DNA from: CAINVV01 sp038323575
GTDB lineage: Bacteria > Bacteroidota > Bacteroidia > Bacteroidales > Prolixibacteraceae
NCBI GenBank assembly: GCA_038323575.1
Contig: JBBQHB010000008.1
Coordinates: 1-64,000, forward strand
Direction: 5' to 3'
Length of the DNA: 64,000 nt
Position numbers and translations under genes: made by a program. Positions 50,845 to 59,457 of this stretch are shown here, one piece after another. The notes beneath the pieces are model-generated. The model had not been told where the DNA came from and did not search any database. It saw only the letters and a list, made by a program, of their open reading frames with translations. Numbering within the stretch: position 1 is the first letter of the stretch; every line of letters starts with the position of its first letter.

Positions 50845-51300
50845 TTAAATTTTTGTTTTTTTTGTTTTTCGAAATCTCCACTCCTTTTCACAATCATAAC
50901 AGATATAGGTCGATTTGAACAGCGGGAAAAATACGCCAAGCAGCAAATAGATCCAGACAGTCCAGATGTTCATATTTTTCTTTTTGCCAATGTTATCTGA
51001 TTGACAAAACGGACATTTACTTTTATCCGGGTCCTTGTCAATAAGTTCAAACCCGGGTTTATGGTTCGAAATACCACTGTTGATGTATCCTCCTTTTTTC
51101 AAAATTTCAATCCCTCTGTCCCAATCCGATTCTCTGACCAACACCTTAACACCTCCTATGGCATTGGAATACAAAAAATTCATTTGAACCGTTACCTCAT
51201 CAAAGATCATGGATTCAATCCCCTCAGAATCCAGATAACCTTTGGCAAGATGGGCTTCGTACGGGAGGGTGAATGTTATGATCGTTTTCCAGTCATCCAT
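50845..51300 (-). CDS. DUF2007-domain protein with zinc-ribbon and membrane helix
   Basis: The 151-residue protein begins with a DUF2007 domain (TIITFTLPYEAHLAKGYLDSEGIESMIFD), a small ferredoxin-like fold proposed to bind ligands or nucleotides. A CPFC motif (Cys95 region) and a CYDC motif near the end flank one transmembrane helix (WTVWIYLLLGVFFPLF), so the four cysteines could form a zinc ribbon across a short membrane hairpin or belong to two half-sites. The function is unknown. It lies upstream of the aromatic attenuator on the same strand, with its own promoter expected. The C-terminal tail is basic. Confidence 0.8.
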   Translation of the reverse strand: MDDWKTIITFTLPYEAHLAKGYLDSEGIESMIFDEVTVQMNFLYSNAIGGVKVLVRESDWDRGIEILKKGGYINSGISNHKPGFELIDKDPDKSKCPFCQSDNIGKKKNMNIWTVWIYLLLGVFFPLFKSTYICYDCEKEWRFRKTKKTKI

Positions 51301-51329
51301 ATAGGCAGTTTTATTTCAGGTTTATGATT

Positions 51330-51826
51330 TCACATTTGGCCTGATATTGTTTGTTTTCGAGCATTATCTTTCTTTCTACTTTCCTGTAGAGGAACAGGAC
51401 AAACCAATGTTACAGGTTTTACAGAGCGTCTTAGGAGTTCTTCCAATTGACCACCTGTGTTGACAAAACCAACAGTTACAAAGTCTGCAAGATCAAGCAT
51501 CATCTGGTTCCTTATTGCCGCCGTTTGTTCGGTTACCCGTTTTATTTTGTTATCGAACGGAGTGATGATCAATAACCTGCCTTGTTCCAATGGTTTCAGC
51601 AATTCGGGTTCTAATTTTTCTTTCATACCTCTTGCCAATGCTATTATGATGGGTTGTTTTCCTTTAAGCAAATAGTGTAGTACATCTTTTTCTATCTGGC
51701 GGTGAAAACCGCTGATCACACAATTGCCCGCTGCTCGTTGGCCCAATCGTAACATTTGAGTACTACCGATGCAGGCACTTTGCGACTGCACAGAAAAGCT
51801 GTTTTTGGCAGTTCCAGTAACTCCAT
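51330..51826 (-). pseudogene. DprA/SLOG-like Rossmann protein gene with a frameshift
   Basis: From ATG at 51826 the frame reads MELLELPKTAFLCSRKVPAS, then VVLKCYDWANEQR, and a frameshift near 51727-51730 moves to the frame GNCVISGFHRQIEKDVLHYL. That continues through PIIIALARGMKEKLEPELL to a stop at 51330. The combined product matches a DprA-like SLOG-domain family in Bacteroidota. A single missing G in a run (GGG where GGGG is expected) would restore the frame. A GTG start at 51791 would give a 153-residue downstream frame, but this lacks the conserved N-terminus. The role of the family is unclear; DprA relatives bind single-stranded DNA or nucleotides. Confidence 0.7.
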
Positions 51827-51887
51827 ATTTCCCAATAGGTGTTCTATTATCATTTTCTTTGCTTAATCGTTAACATAGACAACATGT

Positions 51888-53165
51888 CTATATCCGGTGA
51901 CCACCAAGAAAGTCTCTGCCCCGTTGAGTTATAACATAAGCTTGATTTGGATCATTTGGATTATCATGAATTGTATAGCTAATCAAATGATTATCCTTTA
52001 AAGGTTTTACATAATCATCCCTGTATCTTTCCTTACTTCTATATCCAAGAGTACTTGCGAGATCTTCTAATCCAATAGGCTCAAGTGATAGTAACAAGGT
52101 GCTTAAAATGACCCTTCCTCTTTTCTTTAGCAACTCCCCACTTTTTTCTTCCCAACTCCCCACTTTTTTTATCTCAGCTATTTGTACATCATTGTTTATC
52201 AGGAATCTAATTTTATGTAACTCCCCACTTTCTTGTTCCCATTGTTTCACTAGTTTTACTACTAATACATCCAAGTCGCTTATCTCCTTTAGCTCTAAGC
52301 TTATTGAAAGGTCTTTTAATAACTCGACCTTTTGTTCACCAATTTGTTTAACCGTTAGTTTAGCTATACCCATCATCATTTTGTACCTATCGCCAATTCT
52401 TTCAACTACTATTGGTATAATCGTGACAAAAGGATCATCTTCAATAAAAGAAGGTCTGGCTCCTGGAGAATATTAATTAAGGTACTTATTGATATTCTTA
52501 ACTCCTGAGCCAATCTCATCGGCTCAATTCAGTTCACTAAAAAATCTCCGGATATTTGGATTCTTTGGTTCTGCGCTAAAGGTATCTATATCCAGTGCCC
52601 CGGTAAACCTTGGTCTGTTTGGATTTTTGGCTTCAATGCGATCCTTGTACAAAATAATTTCACTTGCCAATGCAGTATTGTATTCTCTATGAATAATCAC
52701 ATTTGCAATAAGTTCCCTAAAAATAATTTCACGTAAATCTTTCCTTTGATCGCCTTCAATAAAAAAATTTTCCGGCCATTTGCTTTTCACAAAATCCAAT
52801 ACCTTCATGTAAGTATCAACAAGATTTGTTCTTAAGGGAGGCAAACGGTCGTCCCACCGTTCGAGGTTTTCCCTGCGTACCATTACATCAAGTTTGTATG
52901 TTGGAAGAATGTTGCCGATGGTTTCATCTTTGCCGAAAACCAATGCAGCCGCCAGTGTTAATCCTTCTTCCCCAGTGTTGAAATCTTTCTTTAGAAAATT
53001 CACATCACGTAGAATCCTTTCATTTGAAGCCGTTAACCAGGGATGGGTTGTATTGATTGCTGCAATCAATTTTCTGACTTTATCGAATACATCCTGACTG
53101 AGATCCCCCACTTTTAGTTTAGGAAATATTTGAGTTTCTGTGAAATTTTGAAAGTGGTCCAGTCA
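51888..53165 (-). pseudogene. HATPase_c_4/AlbA-type ATP-binding protein gene, N-terminally truncated, with two in-frame stops
   Basis: One continuous frame can be followed from about 53165 to the stop at 51888. It contains DLREIIFRELIANVIIHREY, the HATPase_c_4 motif, then RPRFTGALDIDTF, NPNIRRFFSELN, ADEIGSGVKNINKYL and RPSFIEDDPFVTI, in family order. A TGA interrupts it after SELN (52524-52526; Trp or Arg is expected here), and a TAA after NKYLN about 60 bp later. The C-terminal part is a winged helix-like region ending QAYVITQRGRDFLGGHRI. The N-terminal AlbA_2 domain is missing; an octamer repeat array lies at the truncated edge. Related proteins are regulators or defence-linked ATPases. 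Confidence 0.75.
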
Positions 53166-53220
53166 TTCCGTCGTGCAGTCTTTTTGTCGTAAAGTCTCCC
53201 AGTCCAAGTCCCCCAGTCGA
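53157..53220 (-). repeat. GAC-N5 octamer array after the polyprenyl synthase gene
   Basis: On the minus strand, units GACTGGGG, GACTGGGA, GACTTTAC, GACAAAAA, GACTGCAC and GACGGAAT occur mostly with an 8-bp spacing. The array starts 7 bp after the synthase stop and ends at the truncated edge of the ATPase pseudogene. Confidence 0.6.
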
Positions 53221-53227
53221 TTTGGAG

Positions 53228-54202
53228 TCAACTCTCCCTTGTGGTAATATATCCGACAAAGGCAACCAGGGCCCGCTTGTATTCCGAATCCGGGTAGACT
53301 GTCAGTTGTTCCAGGGCTTTCCGGTGGTACTCCTGCATTATTTTTTCGGCATATTCAAATCCTCCTTTTACCGATATATAACCGGATACTTCAGCAATAT
53401 CCCGGGTAGATTTGTTTTTCTTGCGCACAATGTTCAGAATTTTCCTTTTTTCGGATGAACTTCCCTGGTTGAGGGCATGGATCAGCGGCAGGGTGATCTT
53501 CTTTTCATGCAGGTCATTCCCGGTAGGTTTCCCGACAAGGTTGGTTTTTTGAAAATCAAACAGGTCGTCTTTAATCTGAAATGCGATACCGGCATACTCC
53601 CCGAACAAACGCATCCGTTCGATTACCTCCGCATCTTCCGTAACCGAACAGGTGCCGACTGCAGCGCTGGTAGCCATCAGGGATGCAGTTTTTTTGCGGA
53701 TAATCTCAAAATATACCTCTTCAGTGATATCCAGCTTCCTGGCTTTCTGGATCTGGAGAATCTCACCTTCGCTCATTTCCCGCACAGCCGCGGAGATGAA
53801 CTGCAATATGTCGTAATCTTTGTGCTCAATCGACCACAAAAGGCCTTTGGCCAATATAAAATCACCGACAAGCACGGCAATCTTGTTTTTCCAGATGGCA
53901 TTCACCGAAAAAAAACCGCGACGCTGGTAGGATTCATCAACAACATCATCGTGAACCAATGTGGCAGTATGCAGCAATTCGATGGTCAGCGCTGCATGGT
54001 AGGTCCGCTCATTGAATTCCCCGTTCAGTTTGGCCGACAGGAAGACGAGTATGGGTCTCATCTGCTTCCCTTTTCGCCGGAGAATATAATGCATTATGGT
54101 ATCCAGCAAAGGGATGGAAGTTCGGGTCGATTTTTTGAAATAGGGCTCGAAATGACTCAACTCTGCTTCAACCGGAGCAATAATTTCACTTTTTGATGCC
54201 AT
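53228..54202 (-). CDS. Long-chain polyprenyl diphosphate synthase
   Basis: This cytoplasmic trans-prenyltransferase builds the all-trans polyprenyl chain used for menaquinone side chains. The 324-residue chain has the first Asp-rich motif in LVHDDVVDE and the second in QIKDDLFDF, plus the conserved GKQMRPILVFLSAK at the N-terminus. The residues upstream of the first Asp motif that set chain length are small (LLHTATL), consistent with a long product such as C35-C40; this is inferred. It has a divergent promoter shared with the ArsR gene and is followed by an octamer repeat array. Confidence 0.93.
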   Translation of the reverse strand: MASKSEIIAPVEAELSHFEPYFKKSTRTSIPLLDTIMHYILRRKGKQMRPILVFLSAKLNGEFNERTYHAALTIELLHTATLVHDDVVDESYQRRGFFSVNAIWKNKIAVLVGDFILAKGLLWSIEHKDYDILQFISAAVREMSEGEILQIQKARKLDITEEVYFEIIRKKTASLMATSAAVGTCSVTEDAEVIERMRLFGEYAGIAFQIKDDLFDFQKTNLVGKPTGNDLHEKKITLPLIHALNQGSSSEKRKILNIVRKKNKSTRDIAEVSGYISVKGGFEYAEKIMQEYHRKALEQLTVYPDSEYKRALVAFVGYITTRES

Positions 54203-54226
54203 GCAGTATTCAGCTGTTTATATTGT

Positions 54227-54234
54227 CAAAAGTA
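54227..54234 (-). promoter_or_regulatory. -7 promoter box of the polyprenyl synthase gene
   Basis: The minus strand reads TACTTTTG, a match to TAnnTTTG, 25 bp upstream of the ATG. Confidence 0.45.
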
Positions 54235-54302
54235 ATATTTTTTCCTCCACAGTGAGATTGTTTGTATCTGTTCTAAATTAAACATTTTAACCATTTGTTC
54301 CA

Positions 54303-54331
54303 TTGATTAATAAATGTTATCTATATATTTG
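54303..54331 (+). promoter_or_regulatory. Promoter of the ArsR-type gene
   Basis: TATATTTG at 54324-54331 matches the -7 consensus, with TTG at 54303-54305 18 bp before it. It lies 37 bp upstream of the ATG at 54369. Confidence 0.5.
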
Positions 54332-54368
54332 TATTACTGAATTACAAGACATTATAATACTTTGCACC

Positions 54369-54671
54369 ATGAACCCTAACGAACAAACACTGGAAAAGTT
54401 GACGCTTGCTGCTGAAATGCTGAAAGCTATAGCACATCCGATGCGTATCACCATCGTCAGTTATTTGGACGGCAATCAAAAGTTAACGGTCACAGAAATC
54501 TATGAACGACTGGGCATAGAGCAGTCAGCCACCTCGCACCATCTGGGAATTTTAAAATCCAAAGGTGTCCTGGCTTCGACGCGTGACGGAAAAAACACCT
54601 ATTACTATTTGAAACATGCCGGACTTAGCGGCATTCTCACCTGCATTGAAAGCTGCCAGTGCGACAATTAG
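54369..54671 (+). CDS. ArsR-family transcriptional regulator
   Basis: This 100-residue winged-helix repressor has the ArsR fold (LKAIAHPMRITIVSYL, EIYERLGIEQSATSHHLGILKSKGVLASTRDGKNTYYYL). The C-terminus carries Cys-Ile-Glu-Ser-Cys-Gln-Cys (C-x3-C-x-C), a possible metal- or thiol-sensing site not found at the usual alpha-3 position. The ATG at 54369 is preferred, since an upstream TTG at 54303 precedes the likely transcription start. No obvious target operon is adjacent: a strong terminator follows and polA is next. It may regulate itself or distant metal or redox genes. Confidence 0.9.
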   Translation: MNPNEQTLEKLTLAAEMLKAIAHPMRITIVSYLDGNQKLTVTEIYERLGIEQSATSHHLGILKSKGVLASTRDGKNTYYYLKHAGLSGILTCIESCQCDN

Positions 54672-54687
54672 TAATCCAACTCACAAT

Positions 54688-54729
54688 AGCAGAGAGCCGG
54701 CAAGATGATTTGCCGGCTCTCTGCTTTTT
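54688..54729 (+). terminator. Strong intrinsic terminator after the ArsR gene
   Basis: A 16-bp perfect stem AGCAGAGAGCCGGCAA/TTGCCGGCTCTCTGCT with a 6-nt loop is followed by TTTTT. It separates arsR-type transcription from polA. Confidence 0.9.
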
Positions 54730-54731
54730 AG

Positions 54732-54739
54732 TAGCTTTG
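54732..54739 (+). promoter_or_regulatory. -7 promoter box of polA
   Basis: TAGCTTTG matches TAnnTTTG, directly after the terminator and 19 bp before the polA ATG. No -33 element can be seen because the terminator occupies that space. Confidence 0.45.
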
Positions 54740-54758
54740 ATTCATTAAATAAAGAATT

Positions 54759-57521
54759 ATGAAAAAGCTATTCCTGATTGATGCTTACGCACTGATATAC
54801 CGTTCCTATTTTGCCTTTATCAACAATCCGAGGGTTAACTCCAAAGGGATGAACACCTCTGCTGTTTTCGGTTTTGTCAATACACTGGAGCTGATTCTGA
54901 AACTTGAGCAACCCACCCACATCGCCGTTGCTTTCGACCTGCACGGACCCACTTTCCGGCACGAGCTTTTCGATGCCTACAAAGCAACCCGCGATGCCAT
55001 GCCTGAAGCCATCAGGATAGCCATCCCTTACATCCGCAAAATGATAGATGCCTACCGGATACCAACCCTTGAATGCGTTGGCTTTGAAGCGGATGATGTG
55101 ATCGGAACCATGGCCAAAACTGCCGAGAAGGAAGATTTCAAAGTATACATGGTCACCCCGGATAAAGACTATGCCCAATTGGTCTCACCAAACATTTACA
55201 TGTACAAACCCAAAAGAATGGGCAACGAGATGGAAATATGGGGTGTCAGTGAGGTATGTGAAAATTTCCAGATCAGCCGGCCGGAGCAGGTGATTGATTT
55301 GCTGGGACTAATGGGCGACTCCTCCGACAATATCCCGGGTTGCCCGGGAATCGGCCCCAAAGGCGCTACGCAGCTCATTGCTCAATTCGGGGGTATCGAC
55401 GGGGTATATGCCTCCATTGACCAGCTTAAAGGAAAGCAGCAGGAAAGTCTGATTAATTTTGAGGAGCAGGTCCGGCTGTCAAGAAAGCTGGCCGAAATCA
55501 TTGTAGATGTGCCATTGAACCATTCTCCGGACGAATTGGTGCGACAGGACCCGGATCAACAACAGTTGAATGAAATATTTACAGCGCTCGAATTCCGTAA
55601 CATGATCTCCAAAATGGCAAAAACGGAGGTTGTAGTTCCAAAGCCCGTTAGTCAACAGGGTTCCCTGTTCGATTTTAATGATCCTGTAGTAATGGCACCC
55701 TTTTCCAATCTTGAACAGATCCATTCCTATAATCACCTTTATCATCTTGTGGAAGGTGAAGAGGCCCGGGCAAACCTGATCAAAGAGCTGTTTAATCAAA
55801 AGGAATTTTGCTTCGATACGGAGACGACCGGACTAGATCCGTTGTCGGATCAGCTGGTTGGTATCTCCGTCAGTTTTAAAAAGGGGGAGGCATACTATAT
55901 TCCGGTACCAGCCGATCAAAAACAGGCAAGGAAAATAGCAGCCGAATTCAAACCCCTTTTCGACAGTGAGACCATCATGAAAGTAGGTCAGAACATCAAA
56001 TTTGACGCATTGGTGCTTTCCGGGTACGGCATCAAACTGCACGGTCCGATCTTTGACACCATGGTGGCGCATTACCTGATTCAACCCGACCTGCGTCACA
56101 ATCTTGACTTTCTCAGCGAGATTTACCTCGGCTACAAAAAAATTGCCACCTCCGAACTGATCGGGAAAGGAAAATTCCAGACCACCATGCGCTCGGTTGA
56201 ACTGGAAACCATCAAAGAGTACGCCTGCGAAGATGCCGACATCACGCTGCAGCTGAAACCACTGCTCGAAAAAGAGCTGGTGGAAGGAAAGATCACAAAG
56301 CTTTTTGAAGAAGTAGAGATGCCGCTTCTGAAAGTACTGATTGAAATGGAACTTGCCGGGATGAAGATCGATGTGAAGGCGCTCGAGGATTACGCGGTGA
56401 TCCTGCGCGAACAGATCATCCTGCTGGAAAGTGAAATTACGGAAATGGCCGGAGAGCCTTTTAATATCTCATCGCCCAAGCAACTTGGTCATATCCTGTT
56501 TGACAAGCTGCTGCTTGATCCCAAAGCCAAAAAGACCAAGACCAAACAATATTCGACCAACGAGGAGGTGCTGGTCACTTTGCAGGATCGCCATCCGATT
56601 ATCGGAAAGGTGCTTGAACACCGCGGACTGAAAAAACTCCTCTCAACTTACGTGGAGTCGCTGCCCAAGCTGATCAATGCAAAAACGGGCAAAATTCACA
56701 CCTCCTACAACCAGACTGTGGCCGTAACCGGAAGGCTGAGCTCCAACAATCCCAACCTCCAGAACATCCCCATCCGCGACGAGAATGGCAGGGAAATCAG
56801 GAAAGCCTTTGTCCCGAGCGACAAAGATCACCTGTTTCTCTCTGCCGACTACTCCCAGATCGAACTGCGCATCATGGCTGCCTTATCAGGCGACAAAGTA
56901 ATGATCGAAGCCTTTGCCAACGGGGAGGATATCCACACTACCACTGCTGCCAAAATCTACAATATCCCGCTTGAAGAAGTTACATCTGATATGCGGAGAA
57001 AAGCCAAGACCGCCAATTTTGGAATCATCTACGGTATCTCGCCTTTCGGCCTGGCTCAGCGACTGAATATACCGCGCAGCGAGGCCAAACAACTGATCGA
57101 CGACTATTTTGCCAATTTCCCGCAGGTAAAAGAGTACATGGACGAACAGATCCTGCTGGCCCGCAAAAGAGGCTATGTCGAAACGATCATGGGCAGACGG
57201 CGTTACCTCAAGGACATCACTTCAGAGAATGCTGCCGTCAGGGGCTTTGCCGAGCGCAACGCCATCAATGCGCCAATCCAGGGTTCGGCAGCCGATATCA
57301 TCAAAGTGGCCATGGTCAGGATCCAGCGGAGATTTGATGCAGAGAACATTGCCTCAAAAATGAACCTGCAGGTGCACGACGAATTGAACTTTGACCTGCT
57401 GAAATCCGAAACCGAAAAAGTAAAAAGAATCGTTAAGGAGGAGATGGAGCATGCCGTCGAACTCGCTGTACCGCTCGAAGTGGAGATGGATGCGGCGGAG
57501 AATTGGCTGCTGGCGCACTGA
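54759..57521 (+). CDS. polA: DNA polymerase I
   Basis: This cytoplasmic enzyme fills gaps and removes RNA primers during replication and repair. The 920-residue chain has the 5'-3' exonuclease domain (LFLIDAYALIYRSYFAF; FEADDVIGTMAKTAEKE; GLMGDSSDNIPGCPGIG), and a 3'-5' exonuclease domain with the active Asp-x-Glu (FCFDTETTGLDP), so proofreading is probably retained. The polymerase domain carries LSADYSQIELRIMAALSGD, RRKAKTANFGIIYGIS and LQVHDEL. Length matches the family. An array of octamer repeats begins 8 bp after the stop. Confidence 0.98.
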   Translation: MKKLFLIDAYALIYRSYFAFINNPRVNSKGMNTSAVFGFVNTLELILKLEQPTHIAVAFDLHGPTFRHELFDAYKATRDAMPEAIRIAIPYIRKMIDAYRIPTLECVGFEADDVIGTMAKTAEKEDFKVYMVTPDKDYAQLVSPNIYMYKPKRMGNEMEIWGVSEVCENFQISRPEQVIDLLGLMGDSSDNIPGCPGIGPKGATQLIAQFGGIDGVYASIDQLKGKQQESLINFEEQVRLSRKLAEIIVDVPLNHSPDELVRQDPDQQQLNEIFTALEFRNMISKMAKTEVVVPKPVSQQGSLFDFNDPVVMAPFSNLEQIHSYNHLYHLVEGEEARANLIKELFNQKEFCFDTETTGLDPLSDQLVGISVSFKKGEAYYIPVPADQKQARKIAAEFKPLFDSETIMKVGQNIKFDALVLSGYGIKLHGPIFDTMVAHYLIQPDLRHNLDFLSEIYLGYKKIATSELIGKGKFQTTMRSVELETIKEYACEDADITLQLKPLLEKELVEGKITKLFEEVEMPLLKVLIEMELAGMKIDVKALEDYAVILREQIILLESEITEMAGEPFNISSPKQLGHILFDKLLLDPKAKKTKTKQYSTNEEVLVTLQDRHPIIGKVLEHRGLKKLLSTYVESLPKLINAKTGKIHTSYNQTVAVTGRLSSNNPNLQNIPIRDENGREIRKAFVPSDKDHLFLSADYSQIELRIMAALSGDKVMIEAFANGEDIHTTTAAKIYNIPLEEVTSDMRRKAKTANFGIIYGISPFGLAQRLNIPRSEAKQLIDDYFANFPQVKEYMDEQILLARKRGYVETIMGRRRYLKDITSENAAVRGFAERNAINAPIQGSAADIIKVAMVRIQRRFDAENIASKMNLQVHDELNFDLLKSETEKVKRIVKEEMEHAVELAVPLEVEMDAAENWLLAH

Positions 57522-57529
57522 TGATGCCG

Positions 57530-57581
57530 GACGGGACGACTGGATGACTGGATGACGGGACGACGGGATGACGGGATGACC
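57530..57581 (+). repeat. GAC-N5 octamer array after polA (cleanest copy)
   Basis: Six complete 8-bp units follow one another: GACGGGAC, GACTGGAT, GACTGGAT, GACGGGAC, GACGGGAT, GACGGGAT, then GACC. The array starts 8 bp after the polA stop, in the same orientation relative to the gene as the arrays after metG and the polyprenyl synthase. Confidence 0.85.
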
Positions 57582-57583
57582 AT

Positions 57584-57633
57584 CGTCCGCGGTAGCCTGA
57601 CGAAAAAAGCGAGTGTGATGGTTCGGACGGAAT
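57584..57633 (+). repeat. CGTCCGCGGTAG dispersed element, copy 1
   Basis: The core CGTCCGCGGTAGCCTGACG and the AAAAAA that follows are repeated, with changes, at 59350-59397. The ends CGTCCG and CGGACGG are inverted, so the element can form a long hairpin. It lies between polA and the TlpA-like gene. Confidence 0.7.
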
Positions 57634-57696
57634 TGAACAAATCTTAGAAGTAGGTTAATCCTATTTTATATAAACCAGAACGATATTAAAAATTGT

Positions 57697-59241
57697 ATGA
57701 ATAGTATCAAACCAGTTATAGCCATTTTAATTTCATCCCTCATTTTTACAGGTTGTCAAACAAAATCTAAAAATTTCCTTGACAAACCCGAAGAGGTTGT
57801 TATTAGCGGACAAGTAATTAACAGAGAAAAATATCATCCTAATTCAATAGCAATTATCATCAATGATCTGGCCTCAGGTGAACAACTTAGGTTTGTTGAC
57901 GAACTGGGTAAAGATGGGAACTTTAAATTTCGTTTTGAAAGATACTATTCTCAGGATGTGATGTTAAAATATGAAGGTATTTTCAAGGTTTTTGTGCGTC
58001 CGGGTGACAGCCTAAATATTACGCTTGATGCTGGAAAATTAAAAACGTATGATGAAAGTTTTCATTCTTTAACCTTCTCGGGAGATGATGTTAATGAAAA
58101 TGAACAAATCACAAAATTCTCATCCTGGTTCCAACCATTAGTCAGACAAGAATCTAATTCTTATGTTGAAGAAAGAAAATATGAACCCGAACGATATTTT
58201 CAATTCCGGGATAGTATAAAAAATATTTATCATCGATACCGAATTGATTTTGTTAAGAAAAATAAGGTGTCTGAAATAGTTGATACCTGGATGAAATATG
58301 AAATAGAGGATAATTATTTCTACAACCTGTTTTTGTATCCGATGATTCATAGAAAACTTAATAATTATCCGATTACCTGGGAGATACCATTATCATATTA
58401 TAATTTTTATGAGAAGGAACATCTCCCAATTGAATCAATTATTAATGGGCAATTCATCAAGTCCTTTTCGATGAACTATCTTACTTTCTATATTTATAAT
58501 AAAACGCGGGATGAATTGCATAAAAAAGGCCTCACCAAAGACTCCATTGATTCAGAAGGTAGAACTTTACACTTATGGATAGGAGATTTAGATTCACTGT
58601 CTGTTGATGGAATAAGGAAATACACTCCTGATGGGATACTGAGACAGATCCTATTTAATCAGTTCTTTAGGCATCATTTAAAAACGGATTTATTTGAAAA
58701 ATACTCTTCTGTCATTTCAAAGGGGGTTAAAGAGCCATTTCTAAAAGACCCTTTGTATAAGACTATTAAAGAAATCAAAGAAATTGATTTTAACTCAGAT
58801 GATAAATGGAAAACAATTATTGATGATTCTGCAATTTTGCCCGGCGGTGACATTTTGAAGAAGATATTGGAAGGGAACAAAGGAAAAGTAATATACATTG
58901 ATTGTTGGGCAACTTGGTGTGGCCCCTGTTTGAACGAAATGCCTTATTCAAGAAAACTAATGTCTGAATTTAACGCAGACACTGTTGAATTTGTATTTCT
59001 GTGTTTCCATTCACCTAAGGAAGCTTCGAGAAAAAAAGTGAATGAACTAAAACTAGGAGGTACTCATTACTTCCTGGATACAGATCAATCGAATCATTTA
59101 CAATCGATACTATCATTTTCATCTTTCCCAACTTACATTTTAATTGACAAAAAAGGGAAGATTGTTAAATCCGGATCAGAAATAAGTCCCCAAAGTGACA
59201 CAACCAGAAATGATATTATAAACCTGATTAATCAAAAATAG
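57697..59241 (+). CDS. TlpA-like thioredoxin-domain lipoprotein
   Basis: The 514-residue protein has a lipobox ending at Cys20 (IFTGC). An N-terminal region of about 100 residues resembles a DUF4369-like domain (VVISGQVINREKYHPNSIAI, RPGDSLNITLD). A large helical middle part is of unknown fold. The C-terminal thioredoxin-like domain has WATWCGPC with Cys408 and Cys411 as the active pair. Such TlpA/ResA-type proteins reduce disulfides outside the cytoplasm. It is noticeably more AT-rich than polA and is flanked by two copies of a dispersed hairpin element, so it may have arrived as a unit. Confidence 0.85.
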   Translation: MNSIKPVIAILISSLIFTGCQTKSKNFLDKPEEVVISGQVINREKYHPNSIAIIINDLASGEQLRFVDELGKDGNFKFRFERYYSQDVMLKYEGIFKVFVRPGDSLNITLDAGKLKTYDESFHSLTFSGDDVNENEQITKFSSWFQPLVRQESNSYVEERKYEPERYFQFRDSIKNIYHRYRIDFVKKNKVSEIVDTWMKYEIEDNYFYNLFLYPMIHRKLNNYPITWEIPLSYYNFYEKEHLPIESIINGQFIKSFSMNYLTFYIYNKTRDELHKKGLTKDSIDSEGRTLHLWIGDLDSLSVDGIRKYTPDGILRQILFNQFFRHHLKTDLFEKYSSVISKGVKEPFLKDPLYKTIKEIKEIDFNSDDKWKTIIDDSAILPGGDILKKILEGNKGKVIYIDCWATWCGPCLNEMPYSRKLMSEFNADTVEFVFLCFHSPKEASRKKVNELKLGGTHYFLDTDQSNHLQSILSFSSFPTYILIDKKGKIVKSGSEISPQSDTTRNDIINLINQK

Positions 59242-59277
59242 AAGGCGAAATTCTTTGTCCTATTTTGAATTATCTTC

Positions 59278-59295
59278 AGCCGCGTAGCGGCGACC
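59278..59295 (+). repeat. Dispersed palindromic repeat, copy 2
   Basis: AGCCGCGTAGCGGCGACC is identical to the element on the minus strand at 44342-44359 and is followed by GATTTTGTAG. A further CCCTCGGTTTTAACCGGGGG hairpin follows at once (59305-59324). Confidence 0.75.
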
Positions 59296-59349
59296 GATTT
59301 TGTAGCCCTCGGTTTTAACCGGGGGGCAAAGGAATGCAGATTGAACAGC

Positions 59350-59397
59350 CGTCCGCGGTAGGCTGACGAAAAAACCATGTATGATTGTTCGGACGGA
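59350..59397 (+). repeat. CGTCCGCGGTAG dispersed element, copy 2
   Basis: GCCGTCCGCGGTAGGCTGACG and then AAAAAA, TGTATGATTGTTCGGACGGAA matches the copy at 57584-57633. The copies flank the TlpA-like gene in direct orientation. Confidence 0.7.
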
Positions 59398-59457
59398 ACG
59401 GGACAAATTCAGAAAGAAGGGTTCCACATCCAACAATTTGGAAGCAAAACCTGAAAA

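Noticed and set aside
53477..54196. Plus-strand frame of 239 codons opposite the polyprenyl synthase gene
   Set aside because: No family resemblance; the minus-strand gene explains the conservation.
57530..57581. Octamer array considered as a CRISPR
   Set aside because: The units are 8 bp with no spacers, far from CRISPR repeat and spacer sizes, and no cas genes are nearby.
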